Shown piece by piece: positions 18,191 through 27,029 of a DNA stretch of 64,000 bases. How positions within the stretch are numbered: the stretch's first letter is position 1; each line of letters opens with the position of its first letter. The notes beneath the pieces are model-generated. The model was not told the origin of the DNA. It did not search any database and was given only the letters and a program-made list of their open reading frames with translations. Source of the stretch: Prosthecobacter debontii (lineage in GTDB: Bacteria; Verrucomicrobiota; Verrucomicrobiia; Verrucomicrobiales; Verrucomicrobiaceae); NCBI RefSeq assembly GCF_900167535.1, contig NZ_FUYE01000001.1, positions 372,001 to 436,000 on the forward strand. Reading direction: 5' to 3'. The position numbers and the translations under genes were made by a program.

Positions 18191-21100
18191 TTACGGCGCG
18201 GGCTTGGCGTCTGCGTTCTCCCCAGCGGGCTTGCCAGCGATCTTCTCGGCTAGGCTCTGCACCACGACATACAGCCAGGGGATGAAAAACACGCCGATGA
18301 CGGTGGCGGCGGTCATGCCGAAGCAGACGGCGGTGCCCAGGCTCTGGCGGCTGGCGGCACCCGCACCGCTGGAGAGCACCAGCGGCACCACGCCGAGGAT
18401 GAAGGCCAGGGAAGTCATGACGATGGGGCGCAGGCGCAGCTTGGCTCCTTCCAGGGCGGCCTCGCGGATGCTCATGCCCTGTTCACGTCGCGTGCGGGCA
18501 AACTCGACGATGAGGATGGCGTTCTTCGCCGCCAGACCGAGGAGCATGACCAGACCGATCTGCACATACACATCATTCGTTAGCCCACGAAACCACGCTC
18601 CGAGGAAGGCGCCGAAGACACCGATGGGCAGCCCGAAGAGCACAGCGAAGGGCACGGCCCAGCTTTCATACTGCGCTGCCAGCACGAGGAAGACGAAGAG
18701 CAGTGCGAGGGCAAAGATGGTGCTCTGCTGGCCCCCGGCTTCCTTTTCCTGGAGGGCGGTGCCGGTCCATTCATAACCGTAGCCTGCGGGCAGGTTTTGC
18801 CGGGCCAGCTCCTCCATGGCGGTGATGACTTGACCCGAGCTGACCCCCGGTTTGCCCGTGGCGGTGATCTCGGCGGTGCGATAGACGTTGTAGTGGGGCA
18901 GGAGATCCGAGCCAGTGGTGGATTCCACTTTGGCAAAGGTGCTGAAGGGGACCATGCCGCCCTCTGCATTGCGGGTGTAGATGGCGTAGATGTCCTCCGG
19001 CGTCATGCGATACTGCGGCTCCGCCTGGACCTTCACCTGAAAGCTGCGACCGAAGAGGGTGAGGTCATTCACGTAGATGCCGCCGAGGTAAGCCTGCAGT
19101 GAGGTAAACACGCCATCTAGGGGAATGCCCAGCGTCTTGATCTTATCCCGATCCAGCTCCACGAAGGTCTGGGGCACGCGGGTGCTGTAAAAGGTGAAGA
19201 CGCGGGCGAGCTGCGGATGCTGGGCGGCGGCTCCGAGAAATTGATCGGCCACGGCTTGCAGTTCCTGCGGCGTGCCCCCGCTGCGATCCTGAAGCTCAAA
19301 CTGCACGCCCCCGGCATTGCCCAGACCTTGGATCGGCGGCGGTGCGGTGGGGATGATCATCGCTTCGGGGATCTGGCTGACTTTGGCAAAGATGGCAGGG
19401 ACGATCTGTCCCACCTGCTGGGCGGGGTCTTCACGCTCTTTCCAGTCCTTCAGCGAGACGATGCAGACGCCTGCGCTGGAACTGCGGGCACCGCTGAGCA
19501 GGTTCAGCCCGCCAATGGTGATCACGTCCTGCACACCGGGGGTGTCCTGAAGGATCTTCTCCACCTTTTGCAGGACTTTGTCCGTCCGTTGCTGGGAAGC
19601 GCCATCGGGCAGGGTGGTGATGACGAACAGATAGCCCATGTCTTCATCCGGCAGGAAGGAGGTGGGCAGTCGGCCTAACAAACCAAAGATGCCTCCGTAG
19701 ATGCCGAGCAAGAGCAGCGCGGTGATGAGGCCGAAGCGGATGAGCCGACGAGTGATGGCGAGGTAACCCGCAGTCAGCTTGTCAAAGCCGCGATTGAAAG
19801 CCCCCAGGGCCCGCCCGAGCAGACCGGTCTTGGTTTTACGCGGACGCAGCAGCATCACACACAGCGCGGGCGTGAGCGAGAGCGCCACCAGGGCCGAGAG
19901 CATCACGGACACCGAGAGGGTGATGGCGAACTGCTGATACAGCTTCCCCGTGATGCCGCCCATGAAGGAGACCGGAACGAAGACGGAGCAGAGCACCAGG
20001 GCGATGGCGATGACGGGGCCGGAGACTTCGTTCATGGCCTTCTTGGTGGCCTCTAGCGGCGTTAAACCATGCTCAATGTGATGCTCCACGGCCTCCACCA
20101 CGACGATGGCATCATCCACGACGATGCCGATGGCCAGCACTAGGGCGAAGAGGGTGAGGGTATTGATGGTGAAACCGAAGAAGCCGAACAGGGCAAAGGT
20201 GCCGATGAGGGACACGGGCACCGCCAGCATGGGGATGAAGGTGGCACGCCAGTTCCCCAAAAAGATGAAGACCACCAGCACGACGAGCACGAAGGCCTCG
20301 GCCAGGGTGTGCATCACCTCCTCCAGGGACGCGGTGACGAAGAGGGTGGTGTCAAAGCTCACCTTCGCCTCCATGCCGGGTGGGAAACTTTTGGCCAATT
20401 GCTCCATGCGCTCCCGGCAGGCCGTGGCGGTATCCAGCGCATTGGCGGTGGGGAGCTGGAAGATCCCGATCAAGGCGGCCGCCGAACCATTGATGCGACC
20501 AAAGCTGGCGTAGTCCTTGCCGCCGAGTTCCGTGCGTGCCACATCCCGCAGTCGCACCACGGTGCCATCGGGGAGTGTGGTGATGACGATCTCGGCAAAC
20601 TCCTCGGCATTGACGAGGCGACCCCGCACATTCACAGAGAACTGAAACTCCGTCCCTGCCTCCGCCGGTGGGGCGCCGATTTGACCGGCAGCCGCCTGTA
20701 CATTTTGTTCGGCCAAAGCGCGGGTGACATCCGTGGCGGTGAGGCCGAGTTTGGCCAGCTTATCCGGCTGTAGCCACACCCGCATGGAGTAGTCCTTCTG
20801 CGTGAAGATATTCACCGCACCGACACCGGGCACACGAGCGAGCTGCGGTTGCAGATTGAGAAAGGCGTAGTTGTTCAGGAACAGGTCGTCATACTGACCG
20901 TCCTTGGAACTGAGCGCGAAGACCAGGAGCATGTCGGGCGATTGCTTGGTCACGGTGATGCCGTTTTTCACCACATCCGCAGGCAGCTTGGCCTGGGCAC
21001 GGGCCACGCGGTTCTGCACATCGACCGCGGCGTCGTCGATGTCCTTCCCCACCTTGAAGGTGATCTTGATGGAGCACTGCCCATCACTGGTGCTGCCGCT

Positions 21101-21337
21101 GGACATGTAGAGCATGTCTTCCGCGCCATTGATCTCCTGCTCCAGCGGGGTGGTGACGGTCTCCTCCACCACTTGGGAGCTGGCGCCGGGATAGGTGGCC
21201 GTGACCTGGATGGTCGGCGGCGTCATGTTCGGGTAGCGGGAGATGGGCAGGCTGCGCAGCCCCAGCCACCCCACCAGCACGATGAGGATGGACAGCACCA
21301 TCGCGAAGACGCGGCGTTGGATGAAGAAGTGAGCCAT
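18191..21337 (-). CDS. RND multidrug efflux permease (HAE-1, AcrB-like)
   Basis: A 1048-residue inner-membrane proton antiporter. TM1 (MVLSILIVLVGWLGL) follows the family-typical start MAHFFIQRRVFA. The first periplasmic porter domain (residues about 35-335), TM2-7, the second periplasmic domain and TM8-12 occur in the normal order. The paired aspartates of the proton relay are seen in IGIVVDDAIVVVEAVEHH near residue 405. The length equals AcrB. It lies immediately downstream of its membrane-fusion partner on the same strand. No TolC-like outer-membrane gene is adjacent, so the channel must come from elsewhere. Confidence 0.95.
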   Translation of the reverse strand: MAHFFIQRRVFAMVLSILIVLVGWLGLRSLPISRYPNMTPPTIQVTATYPGASSQVVEETVTTPLEQEINGAEDMLYMSSGSTSDGQCSIKITFKVGKDIDDAAVDVQNRVARAQAKLPADVVKNGITVTKQSPDMLLVFALSSKDGQYDDLFLNNYAFLNLQPQLARVPGVGAVNIFTQKDYSMRVWLQPDKLAKLGLTATDVTRALAEQNVQAAAGQIGAPPAEAGTEFQFSVNVRGRLVNAEEFAEIVITTLPDGTVVRLRDVARTELGGKDYASFGRINGSAAALIGIFQLPTANALDTATACRERMEQLAKSFPPGMEAKVSFDTTLFVTASLEEVMHTLAEAFVLVVLVVFIFLGNWRATFIPMLAVPVSLIGTFALFGFFGFTINTLTLFALVLAIGIVVDDAIVVVEAVEHHIEHGLTPLEATKKAMNEVSGPVIAIALVLCSVFVPVSFMGGITGKLYQQFAITLSVSVMLSALVALSLTPALCVMLLRPRKTKTGLLGRALGAFNRGFDKLTAGYLAITRRLIRFGLITALLLLGIYGGIFGLLGRLPTSFLPDEDMGYLFVITTLPDGASQQRTDKVLQKVEKILQDTPGVQDVITIGGLNLLSGARSSSAGVCIVSLKDWKEREDPAQQVGQIVPAIFAKVSQIPEAMIIPTAPPPIQGLGNAGGVQFELQDRSGGTPQELQAVADQFLGAAAQHPQLARVFTFYSTRVPQTFVELDRDKIKTLGIPLDGVFTSLQAYLGGIYVNDLTLFGRSFQVKVQAEPQYRMTPEDIYAIYTRNAEGGMVPFSTFAKVESTTGSDLLPHYNVYRTAEITATGKPGVSSGQVITAMEELARQNLPAGYGYEWTGTALQEKEAGGQQSTIFALALLFVFLVLAAQYESWAVPFAVLFGLPIGVFGAFLGAWFRGLTNDVYVQIGLVMLLGLAAKNAILIVEFARTRREQGMSIREAALEGAKLRLRPIVMTSLAFILGVVPLVLSSGAGAASRQSLGTAVCFGMTAATVIGVFFIPWLYVVVQSLAEKIAGKPAGENADAKPAP

Positions 21338-21359
21338 GGGAAAAGAAGCGGTTCAGCGG

Positions 21360-22529
21360 TTACTTGGCTTCTGGGGCTTCGGCTTCCTCTTGGGGATTCA
21401 CCTGCATGCCGGGGCGGGCTTTCTGGACGCCTTCGACGATGACCGTCTCACCCGCTTTCAGACCGCTGGTGACGACGAACTGATCCTGATACCGCCCATC
21501 GGTCTTGATGGGGCGTTGCTCCACCTTGTTGCCCTCACCCACCACCAGCACCATCTGCAGGTTCTGCGTCTCGCTCACCGCACGCTGCGGCACCAGGAGG
21601 GCCTCGGGCTTCTCCTCCGTCTTGGCCCGCACGCGGGCAAACTGGCCGGGCCTCAGCAGATACTCGGGGTTTGCAAAGCTGACCACGACCTTCAGCGTGC
21701 CTGTGCGTGGGTCCAGCGCCCGGTCCGCATACTCAAAGTGGCCTTTGGTTTCATACACGGAGCCATCTCCCAGGAGCAGCTCAAACTCCATCTGCGCGCT
21801 GTGCTGCTCCTTCGCTTCTTCATCACCCATGAAGCGACGCTGAAAGCGCAGGTAGTTCTGCTCCGCCACATTGAAGCTGACCCGCATGGGATTGGTGGTG
21901 GAAACCGTGGCCAGCAGAGCATTCTGCGCGCTACCGCTGACGTAGTTCCCCACATCCACCTGCCGGGCTCCCACCATGCCATCAAAGGGGGCCACCATCG
22001 TGGCATAACCCAGATTCAATTCCGCCGTGGCCAGCGCAGCTTTGGCCGCGAGCAGGTCGGCCTCGGCGACCTTCACCGTGGTGGCGGCGGTATCGCGATC
22101 TTGCTTGGAGATGGCACTAGAGGCCACGAGCGGTTCCAGGCGAGCCAAGTCTGCGCGGGCTCGTTCCTGCGTGGCTTCGGCCTTGGCCACATTGGCTTTG
22201 GATTGATCCACCACGGCTTCATAGGGACGGGGATCGATTTTGAAAAGCAGGTCGCCTTTCTTCACGAGGCTGCCTTCTTTGAACGGTGCCTCGATGATGA
22301 AGCCATCCACACGGGCGCGGATCTCCACCGTCTCGGCGGCTTCCGTCTGGCCGACATTCTCCACATAGATGGGAACCGTCTGCTGGGTGACCTTGGCCAC
22401 GATCACGGCGGTGGGTGGAGGTGCCGGGGGCGGTCCACTGTCCTTGGGCTTACAGGCGGGGAGCAAGGAACTGCACAAGACGGCTGCACTCAGCCACCCG
22501 GCAGGGGCGGATCTCAGAATCGTGTTCAT
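21360..22529 (-). CDS. RND efflux periplasmic adaptor (membrane fusion protein), lipoprotein
   Basis: A 389-residue AcrA-like adaptor. I start at the ATG at 22529, because from there the protein begins with a lipoprotein signal ending in the lipobox LLPAC. The upstream ATG at 22574 only adds a non-signal extension. The lipoyl half (RARVDGFI...FKEGSLVKKGDLLFKIDP), the helical hairpin (residues about 110-175), the second lipoyl half (VAPFDGMVGARQVDVGNYV) and the beta-barrel are all present. It links the inner-membrane pump to the outer channel. The 22-bp gap to the permease gene implies one operon. Confidence 0.93.
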   Translation of the reverse strand: MNTILRSAPAGWLSAAVLCSSLLPACKPKDSGPPPAPPPTAVIVAKVTQQTVPIYVENVGQTEAAETVEIRARVDGFIIEAPFKEGSLVKKGDLLFKIDPRPYEAVVDQSKANVAKAEATQERARADLARLEPLVASSAISKQDRDTAATTVKVAEADLLAAKAALATAELNLGYATMVAPFDGMVGARQVDVGNYVSGSAQNALLATVSTTNPMRVSFNVAEQNYLRFQRRFMGDEEAKEQHSAQMEFELLLGDGSVYETKGHFEYADRALDPRTGTLKVVVSFANPEYLLRPGQFARVRAKTEEKPEALLVPQRAVSETQNLQMVLVVGEGNKVEQRPIKTDGRYQDQFVVTSGLKAGETVIVEGVQKARPGMQVNPQEEAEAPEAK

Positions 22530-22775
22530 ACGGGAGATGAGGTCCCTGCACAGGGTGCAGTGCGAGACGATCATCTGTTAAAACGAGTCTGCCGTCCATC
22601 TTAGACTTGGCTATTTTGGGATCGCTATCCTTGAAGCGCGTTTCTGATCACGCCATGAAGGTCTGTTCGGCTGAATCGGATCGGAGGGGGAAAGGCCTTC
22701 TCGGTGTGGGTCAGGGAGGCCGCTGCGAAGGCTCTCTGATTTCAGCGTTGGATTTAAACGGGTCAAATCATCGAA

Positions 22776-22908
22776 CCCCAGCCCTTTCGCTGCGGGTTTC
22801 ACCCCCACTTCGCGGGGCTAAGGAGGATGTCTTTTGGCCTTCAATACCGCAGACCAAATGATCATCCCTCTCCCCGCTTGTGGGGAGAGGTTAGGTGAGG
22901 GGCAGGGG
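22776..22908. repeat. Intergenic repeat, copy 2 (inverted relative to copy 1)
   Basis: The reverse complement of this stretch matches copy 1 at 5916-6054 block by block: CCTAACC, CTCCCC, TTGGTCTGC, ATTGAAG, CATCCTCC or CGTCCTCC, CCCCGCGAAGTGGGGG, AAACCCGC, GCGAAAGGGCTGGGG. It differs by scattered substitutions and small indels. It lies in the gap between the RND adaptor gene and the SGNH hydrolase. The rest of that gap (22530-22775) shows no gene or site I can support. Confidence 0.75.
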
Positions 22909-22925
22909 TTTGCTCTCAACGCTGC

Positions 22926-22963
22926 CCAAAAAAACACCCCAAGGCCTGGTTAGGCCTTGGGGC
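22926..22963 (-). terminator. Intrinsic terminator of the SGNH hydrolase gene
   Basis: An 11-bp stem (22937-22947 with 22952-22962) with a 4-nt loop. On the minus strand it is followed by G and a run of seven T. It lies about 40 bp past the stop of the minus-strand gene. Confidence 0.92.
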
Positions 22964-23000
22964 ATCTGGGATAGACAAAAGCGGGCGAGGGCGCTGATGC

Positions 23001-23744
23001 TTATTCGCCGAGCAGTTCCTTCACCTTCGGCTCGATGGCGGCAGCCCACATGTCGTAGCCTTTTTCGGAGAGGTGCAGCAGGTCGGGCATGATCTCGCGG
23101 GTGAGGGTGCCGTCGGGCTGGAGGAATGTCTTGCCGATGTCTTGATAGAAGACCTGCTTGTCATCGGCCAGCTTGGCAATGATGGCGTTGGTCTTCTCAT
23201 TCTGCTGGCGCATGGCATCCGCTGGGGTTTCACCACGGGGGAAGATGCCCAGGAGTAGAATCTTGGCTTCAGGGGTTTTGCTCTTCAGCTTGGCGATGAT
23301 GGCGGCGACGCCATCGGCGGTCTGCTCGGCGGAGCAGGCATAGACTGCGCCATTGAGTTCCTTCTGCTCGCGACCCACATGACCGGTGTTGTTGGTGCCG
23401 ATCATGAGCACGATCAGCTTGGGTTTCAAGCCATCGAAGTTACCGTGATCCAGGCGCCACAGCACGTGCTCGGTGCGGTCACCACCGATGCCGAAGTTGG
23501 CGGCTTGGCGGTTGCTGTAAAACTTCTCCCAGGTGGCCTTGCCCTTACCTTCCCAACCCTGCGTGATGGAGTCTCCCAGGAAGACCAGCTTGGCTTCGCC
23601 TTTCTTGGAGATTTCATTGAAGCTCTCATGGCGCTTCATCCATTTGTCATCGCGTGGCACCGGCTGGGTGGCGACATGGCTGGGGGTGTCGGCAAAGACA
23701 TTCAGGGTCAGCAGACTGAGGAGGGCGAGGGATGCGATTCTCAT
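23001..23744 (-). CDS. Secreted SGNH/GDSL hydrolase
   Basis: A 247-residue exported hydrolase. I start at the ATG at 23744, which puts a signal peptide (RIASLALLSLLTLNVFA) at the N-terminus; the open frame upstream is only 11 codons. Block I is FLGDSITQGW with the nucleophile Ser59; block II Gly lies in FGIGGDR; block III is MIGTNN; block V DLLHLSEKGY has the catalytic Asp and His. The closest group is the platelet-activating-factor acetylhydrolase/rhamnogalacturonan-acetylesterase-like GDSL family, which removes acyl groups from glycans or lipids. Monocistronic, with its own terminator. Confidence 0.9.
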   Translation of the reverse strand: MRIASLALLSLLTLNVFADTPSHVATQPVPRDDKWMKRHESFNEISKKGEAKLVFLGDSITQGWEGKGKATWEKFYSNRQAANFGIGGDRTEHVLWRLDHGNFDGLKPKLIVLMIGTNNTGHVGREQKELNGAVYACSAEQTADGVAAIIAKLKSKTPEAKILLLGIFPRGETPADAMRQQNEKTNAIIAKLADDKQVFYQDIGKTFLQPDGTLTREIMPDLLHLSEKGYDMWAAAIEPKVKELLGE

Positions 23745-23775
23745 GGGGTTGGGTTGTGATAGCGGAGTCATTAAC

Positions 23776-23805
23776 AAAACGGGTGACTTGAGAGCAAGTC
23801 ACCCG
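23776..23805 (-). terminator. Intrinsic terminator of the DHDPS-family gene
   Basis: An 11-bp stem (23780-23790 with 23795-23805), loop AGAG, followed on the minus strand by TTTTG. It lies 40 bp beyond the stop at 23845. Confidence 0.88.
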
Positions 23806-23844
23806 CGTCTGAGCATTGAAACGAAATGCGAGGCAGGAATGGTC

Positions 23845-24762
23845 TTAACCAGCTTTCGCCAGCAGTTCTTTCGCGGCTTTCTCGATGCCGGGCAGGAGTT
23901 CATCCGGCAGCTCTGTCAGCAGAGGCAGCACGGGGCCAGTCTGAGCGATGCCCGCCAGGGCCACGGCGTGATGCAGCACCAGGATGGGGCTGTGGGCATT
24001 GCGCTGATCTTCCAGCGGCAGGAAGATCTCGCGGATCTGCTCGGCACGGTCATAGTCCTTAGCGTCAATGGCGCGCAGCAGGTCCATGCTCAGGTTGGGG
24101 GCGATGCATACGCAGCCGGCGGTGAAGCCGGTGATGCCAAAGTCACGCAGATGGACGATGGCCGGTTGCTCACCGATGCCGCTGACGATGAGGTCCGGGT
24201 TCACCAGATCCACCAGCTTCGTCAGGTAGAGATCATCGGCAGGGTTGGGTTTCACCACCGCGTATTTGATCCAGGAGATCAGGCCGTCATTCACCAGCTC
24301 AGCCGCATGCTCGGGGGTGATGTAGGCTTCGTCCTTGATGTAGAGCACCAGTTGCTTACCGGAGACCTCGGCCAGCTTACGGACGGCGGCCACCACGCCA
24401 GCGGGCTTGGAGGGGAACAGCGTCGGCAGCAGCATGGCGGTGGGGAAGTCGTAGTTCTTCAGGATCGCCGCCTGATCCATCGCCGTGCCATACATGGGGC
24501 CGATGCTGGGCACCATCCACAGGTCATCCTGAGGGGCCAGGTCCTGCAGCATGCTCAGCAGGGCATCGTATTCCGAGACGGCGATGTTGTAGAGATTGGC
24601 ATTGCCTCCGTAGAGAAGGGTGCGGATGCCCCCGGCGTAGAGATGCTTGATCAGCTTGTCATTCTCCTCACGGCTGAGGCTGAGATCGTCATTCCGGCAC
24701 AGGGGCGGGACGGCGATGACGGAGCTGCGGAGGTCGGCGGTCGTGACAGGGCTGTTCTTCAT
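23845..24762 (-). CDS. Dihydrodipicolinate synthase/N-acetylneuraminate lyase family protein
   Basis: A 305-residue TIM-barrel aldolase/lyase. A long frame continues upstream across gpmI in antisense, but the real start is the ATG at 24762 (MKNSPVTTADL). Recognisable parts are the LYGGNANLYNIAVSEYDALL segment corresponding to the DHDPS GGTTGE region, a strand with Tyr (LVLYIKDE), and WIKYAVV, whose Lys is the likely Schiff-base residue. The GGTTGE motif is altered to GGNANL, so it is probably not the lysine-pathway DapA but a paralogue acting on another 2-keto acid. The gene is divergent from gpmI and ends at a clear terminator. Confidence 0.82.
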   Translation of the reverse strand: MKNSPVTTADLRSSVIAVPPLCRNDDLSLSREENDKLIKHLYAGGIRTLLYGGNANLYNIAVSEYDALLSMLQDLAPQDDLWMVPSIGPMYGTAMDQAAILKNYDFPTAMLLPTLFPSKPAGVVAAVRKLAEVSGKQLVLYIKDEAYITPEHAAELVNDGLISWIKYAVVKPNPADDLYLTKLVDLVNPDLIVSGIGEQPAIVHLRDFGITGFTAGCVCIAPNLSMDLLRAIDAKDYDRAEQIREIFLPLEDQRNAHSPILVLHHAVALAGIAQTGPVLPLLTELPDELLPGIEKAAKELLAKAG

Positions 24763-24873
24763 AGAAAATCGGGTGCCGTGCAGGAAAGAGGAGCCAGGCG
24801 ACAGGTCAACTAGAATCGCCGCCGATGACCCGCAGTTGCAGAAACACCGATTTTGAAGCATGAAGCGGCATCT

Positions 24874-26427
24874 ATGGCCAAAAAACCCGTTGTTCTGATT
24901 ATCCGTGATGGCTGGGGCATCAACCCCGGCGGCAAAGCCCAGGCGGCTGCCAATGGCGACGCCACCCTCCTGGCAAGCACCCCCTTCCATGACCAGCTTT
25001 ACACCACCTACCCCTGGGCTCAGGTGAGCGGCAGCGGTGAAGACGTCGGCCTGCCTGAAGGTCAGATGGGGAACAGCGAGGTCGGCCACCTCAACCTCGG
25101 TGCCGGACGTGTCGTTTATCAGGACCTCACCCGCATCAACAAATCCATCCGTGATGGCGAGCTGGCCAAGAACCCCGTGCTCGTCGAAGCCTTCGAAAAA
25201 GCCAAGGGCAAGCGCATCCACTTCCTCGGCCTCATCAGCGATGGCGGCGTGCACTCCCACCAGGATCACCTCGCTGCGCTCTGCAATGCCGCCAAGGCCG
25301 CCGGAGTGACCGACATGATGGTTCACGCCATCACCGATGGCCGCGATACCTCCCCCACCGGGGGTGCCGCCTATGTGGCTAAGCTGGAAAAAGACCTCGC
25401 CCCGAGCGGAGCCAAGATCGCCACCGTCATCGGCCGCTACTATGCCATGGACCGCGACACTCGCTGGGAGCGCAACAAACTCGCCTGGGACGCCATCGTC
25501 CTCGGTCGTGGCGAACTGCGCATCGATACCCCGAGCGCAGCCATCCAGGCCGCCTACGCCACCGAGAAGCGCGGCGATGAATTCCTGCTGCCCATGATCT
25601 TCTCCGACGCCAACGAGCAGCGCATCCGCGATGGTGACGTTGTCCTCTGGTTTAACTTCCGCGCTGACCGCGCCCGCCAGCTCAGTGAGGCCTTTTTGAA
25701 AACCGGCTTCGAAGGCTTCGACCGCGAGGTCCACCCCCTCGTCTCCTACTACACTCTCACCGAATACGACGCCACCTACTACGACCTCGGCTGCCGCGTC
25801 ATCTTCGCCCCCGAGAGCCTGCATAACAACCTCGGCCAAGTCATCGCCGCCGCCGGCCTCACCCAGCTCCGCGCTGCTGAGACCGAGAAATACCCCCACG
25901 TCACCTTCTTCTTCAACAGCGGGGTCGAGACCCCGAACGTGGGTGAAGACCGCTACCTCGCCATCAGCCCGAAGGAAGTGCCCACCTATGACAAAAAGCC
26001 GCAGATGAGCGCCCCCGACCTCACCTTCGAAGTCCTGCGCCGCCTGGAGAACTACGACGCCGTCATCATGAACTTCGCCAACCCCGACATGGTCGGCCAC
26101 ACCGGCGTCGTCGAAGCCGGCGTGCATGCCTGCGAGACCATCGACCTCGGCGTGCGCATGATCGTCGAGAAGACCCTCGCCCTCGGCGGGAAGCTCTTCA
26201 TCACCGCCGACCACGGCAACTGCGAGCAGATGCGCAATGCCGACGGCAGCCCCCACACCGCCCACACCACCAACCTCGTCCACGGCATCTACGTCGCCGC
26301 CGATGCCGACCGCTACACCGTCAAGGACGGCAAGCTCGCCGACATTGCCCCGACCCTGCTCGACATGCTCGGCGTCGCCCAGCCCCCCGAGATGACCGGC
26401 GAGACCCTGCTGGTGAGGAAAGCCTAA
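24874..26427 (+). CDS. gpmI: 2,3-bisphosphoglycerate-independent phosphoglycerate mutase
   Basis: A 517-residue glycolytic enzyme interconverting 3- and 2-phosphoglycerate with two Mn ions. I start at the ATG at 24874 (MAKKPVVLIIRDGWG); a TTG seven codons earlier is less likely. The catalytic Ser68 sits in GQMGNSEVGHLNLGAGR, Asp12 in RDGWG, and the C-terminal metal motif is TADHGNCEQM. The length matches the family. Codon use is strongly C-ending compared with neighbouring genes, as expected for a highly expressed enzyme. Downstream DNA changes abruptly to insertion-sequence debris, so this marks the left edge of the accessory island. Confidence 0.97.
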   Translation: MAKKPVVLIIRDGWGINPGGKAQAAANGDATLLASTPFHDQLYTTYPWAQVSGSGEDVGLPEGQMGNSEVGHLNLGAGRVVYQDLTRINKSIRDGELAKNPVLVEAFEKAKGKRIHFLGLISDGGVHSHQDHLAALCNAAKAAGVTDMMVHAITDGRDTSPTGGAAYVAKLEKDLAPSGAKIATVIGRYYAMDRDTRWERNKLAWDAIVLGRGELRIDTPSAAIQAAYATEKRGDEFLLPMIFSDANEQRIRDGDVVLWFNFRADRARQLSEAFLKTGFEGFDREVHPLVSYYTLTEYDATYYDLGCRVIFAPESLHNNLGQVIAAAGLTQLRAAETEKYPHVTFFFNSGVETPNVGEDRYLAISPKEVPTYDKKPQMSAPDLTFEVLRRLENYDAVIMNFANPDMVGHTGVVEAGVHACETIDLGVRMIVEKTLALGGKLFITADHGNCEQMRNADGSPHTAHTTNLVHGIYVAADADRYTVKDGKLADIAPTLLDMLGVAQPPEMTGETLLVRKA

Positions 26428-26566
26428 CCCCCACGTGAAAGTGATGCGGGCACTCCTGCCCGCAACTTTGACAATCCTCTCTCCCGAGCGGAGCGTGGCA
26501 TTCGCTTCGCAGCTAAGCAGCCTGTACGCAAGCCTCTGAAAGAGCCTGATCTGTCCCCCCCCCTCC

Positions 26567-26610
26567 GGCCTGGCCGAGCGATCCCGCTCGCCAGGCCTTT
26601 GCCGTCTTTT
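26567..26610 (+). terminator. GC-rich hairpin downstream of gpmI
   Basis: The arms 26567-26580 and 26585-26597 pair over 13 bp with one bulged base and a 4-nt loop, followed by TTTGCCGTCTTTT. It could be the gpmI terminator or a structure from the insertion-sequence remnant. A smaller hairpin, TGCGGGC/GCCCGCA, lies at 26445-26464. Nothing else is seen between gpmI and the transposase fragment. Confidence 0.4.
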
Positions 26611-26627
26611 GCCGTTATCCGGAACTG

Positions 26628-26882
26628 ATGACGGAAGAGGCCTCGCAACGGGAGCACCCCTTGCGCGATGTGTTCAATGCCGTTCGTTATGTCGTCCGGG
26701 CTGGTTGCCCTTGGAGAATGCTGCCCCATGACCTGCCGCCTTGGGCCATTGTTTACCAGCAATGGCAGCGCTGGATCAAGGCTGGGTGCTTGGAGGCCAT
26801 GGCGCATGATCTGCGCATGCTTTTATGAATGCTGTCTGACAAGAACGCCCAGCCCAGCGCTGTGATCTTGGATGGTTTGTGA
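26628..26882 (+). pseudogene. IS5-family transposase, N-terminal fragment
   Basis: The translation has the signature of the small IS5-type (DUF4096) transposases: LRDVFNAVRYVVRAG, then CPWRMLPHDLPPW, then VYQQWQRWIKAGCLEAM. An in-frame TGA at 26826-26828 replaces a position that is Arg in relatives (CGA to TGA). The frame then continues with the family-like segment NAQPSAVILDG before ending at 26882, where the tandem repeat begins. The catalytic DDE part is missing, so the element is dead. It marks past insertion and recombination at the left end of the island. Confidence 0.85.
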
Positions 26883-26884
26883 GC

Positions 26885-27020
26885 GTCGTGCGGGCGTCGG
26901 TGCGGGCGTCGGTGCGGGCGTCGGTGCGGGGGTTGGCGCTGGCGTCGGGGTTGGCGGAGGTGATGGCCAAGGAGTCGGAAAGGGTGTGGGGGTCGGCGTT
27001 GGTTCCTCGACAGTCACTTC
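26885..27020. repeat. 12-bp tandem repeat and Pro-Thr-coding tract (minus strand)
   Basis: From 26885 to about 26930 there are nearly four copies of a CGGTGCGGGCGT unit, followed by degenerate GGCGTCGG/GGGGTTGGC copies to about 27010. Read on the minus strand it encodes alternating Pro-Thr/Pro-Ala (PTPTPTP, PTPAPTPAP) preceded by the protein-like segment GTRLVAYVGLVEQDYLEV. It may therefore be the 3' end of a lost minus-strand gene. On the plus strand it gives Gly-Val-Gly-Ala. No complete gene can be made from it. Confidence 0.6.
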
Positions 27021-27029
27021 AAGATAGTC

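Noticed and set aside
16888..18285. A 465-codon plus-strand frame over the esterase gene
   Set aside because: Antisense shadow; the esterase has a signal peptide and a GSSGG motif.
21336..22604. A 422-codon plus-strand frame over the RND adaptor
   Set aside because: Antisense shadow; His/Gly/Leu-rich text typical of reversed GC-rich coding sequence.
23845..26283. An 812-codon open frame on the minus strand across gpmI
   Set aside because: The part opposite gpmI is the antisense of a highly expressed, GC-rich gene and has no domain. Only the last 305 codons (from 24762) are the DHDPS-family gene.
26885..26930. Possible CRISPR array because of the regular 12-bp repeats
   Set aside because: The units are contiguous with no spacers and there are no cas genes; a simple tandem repeat.
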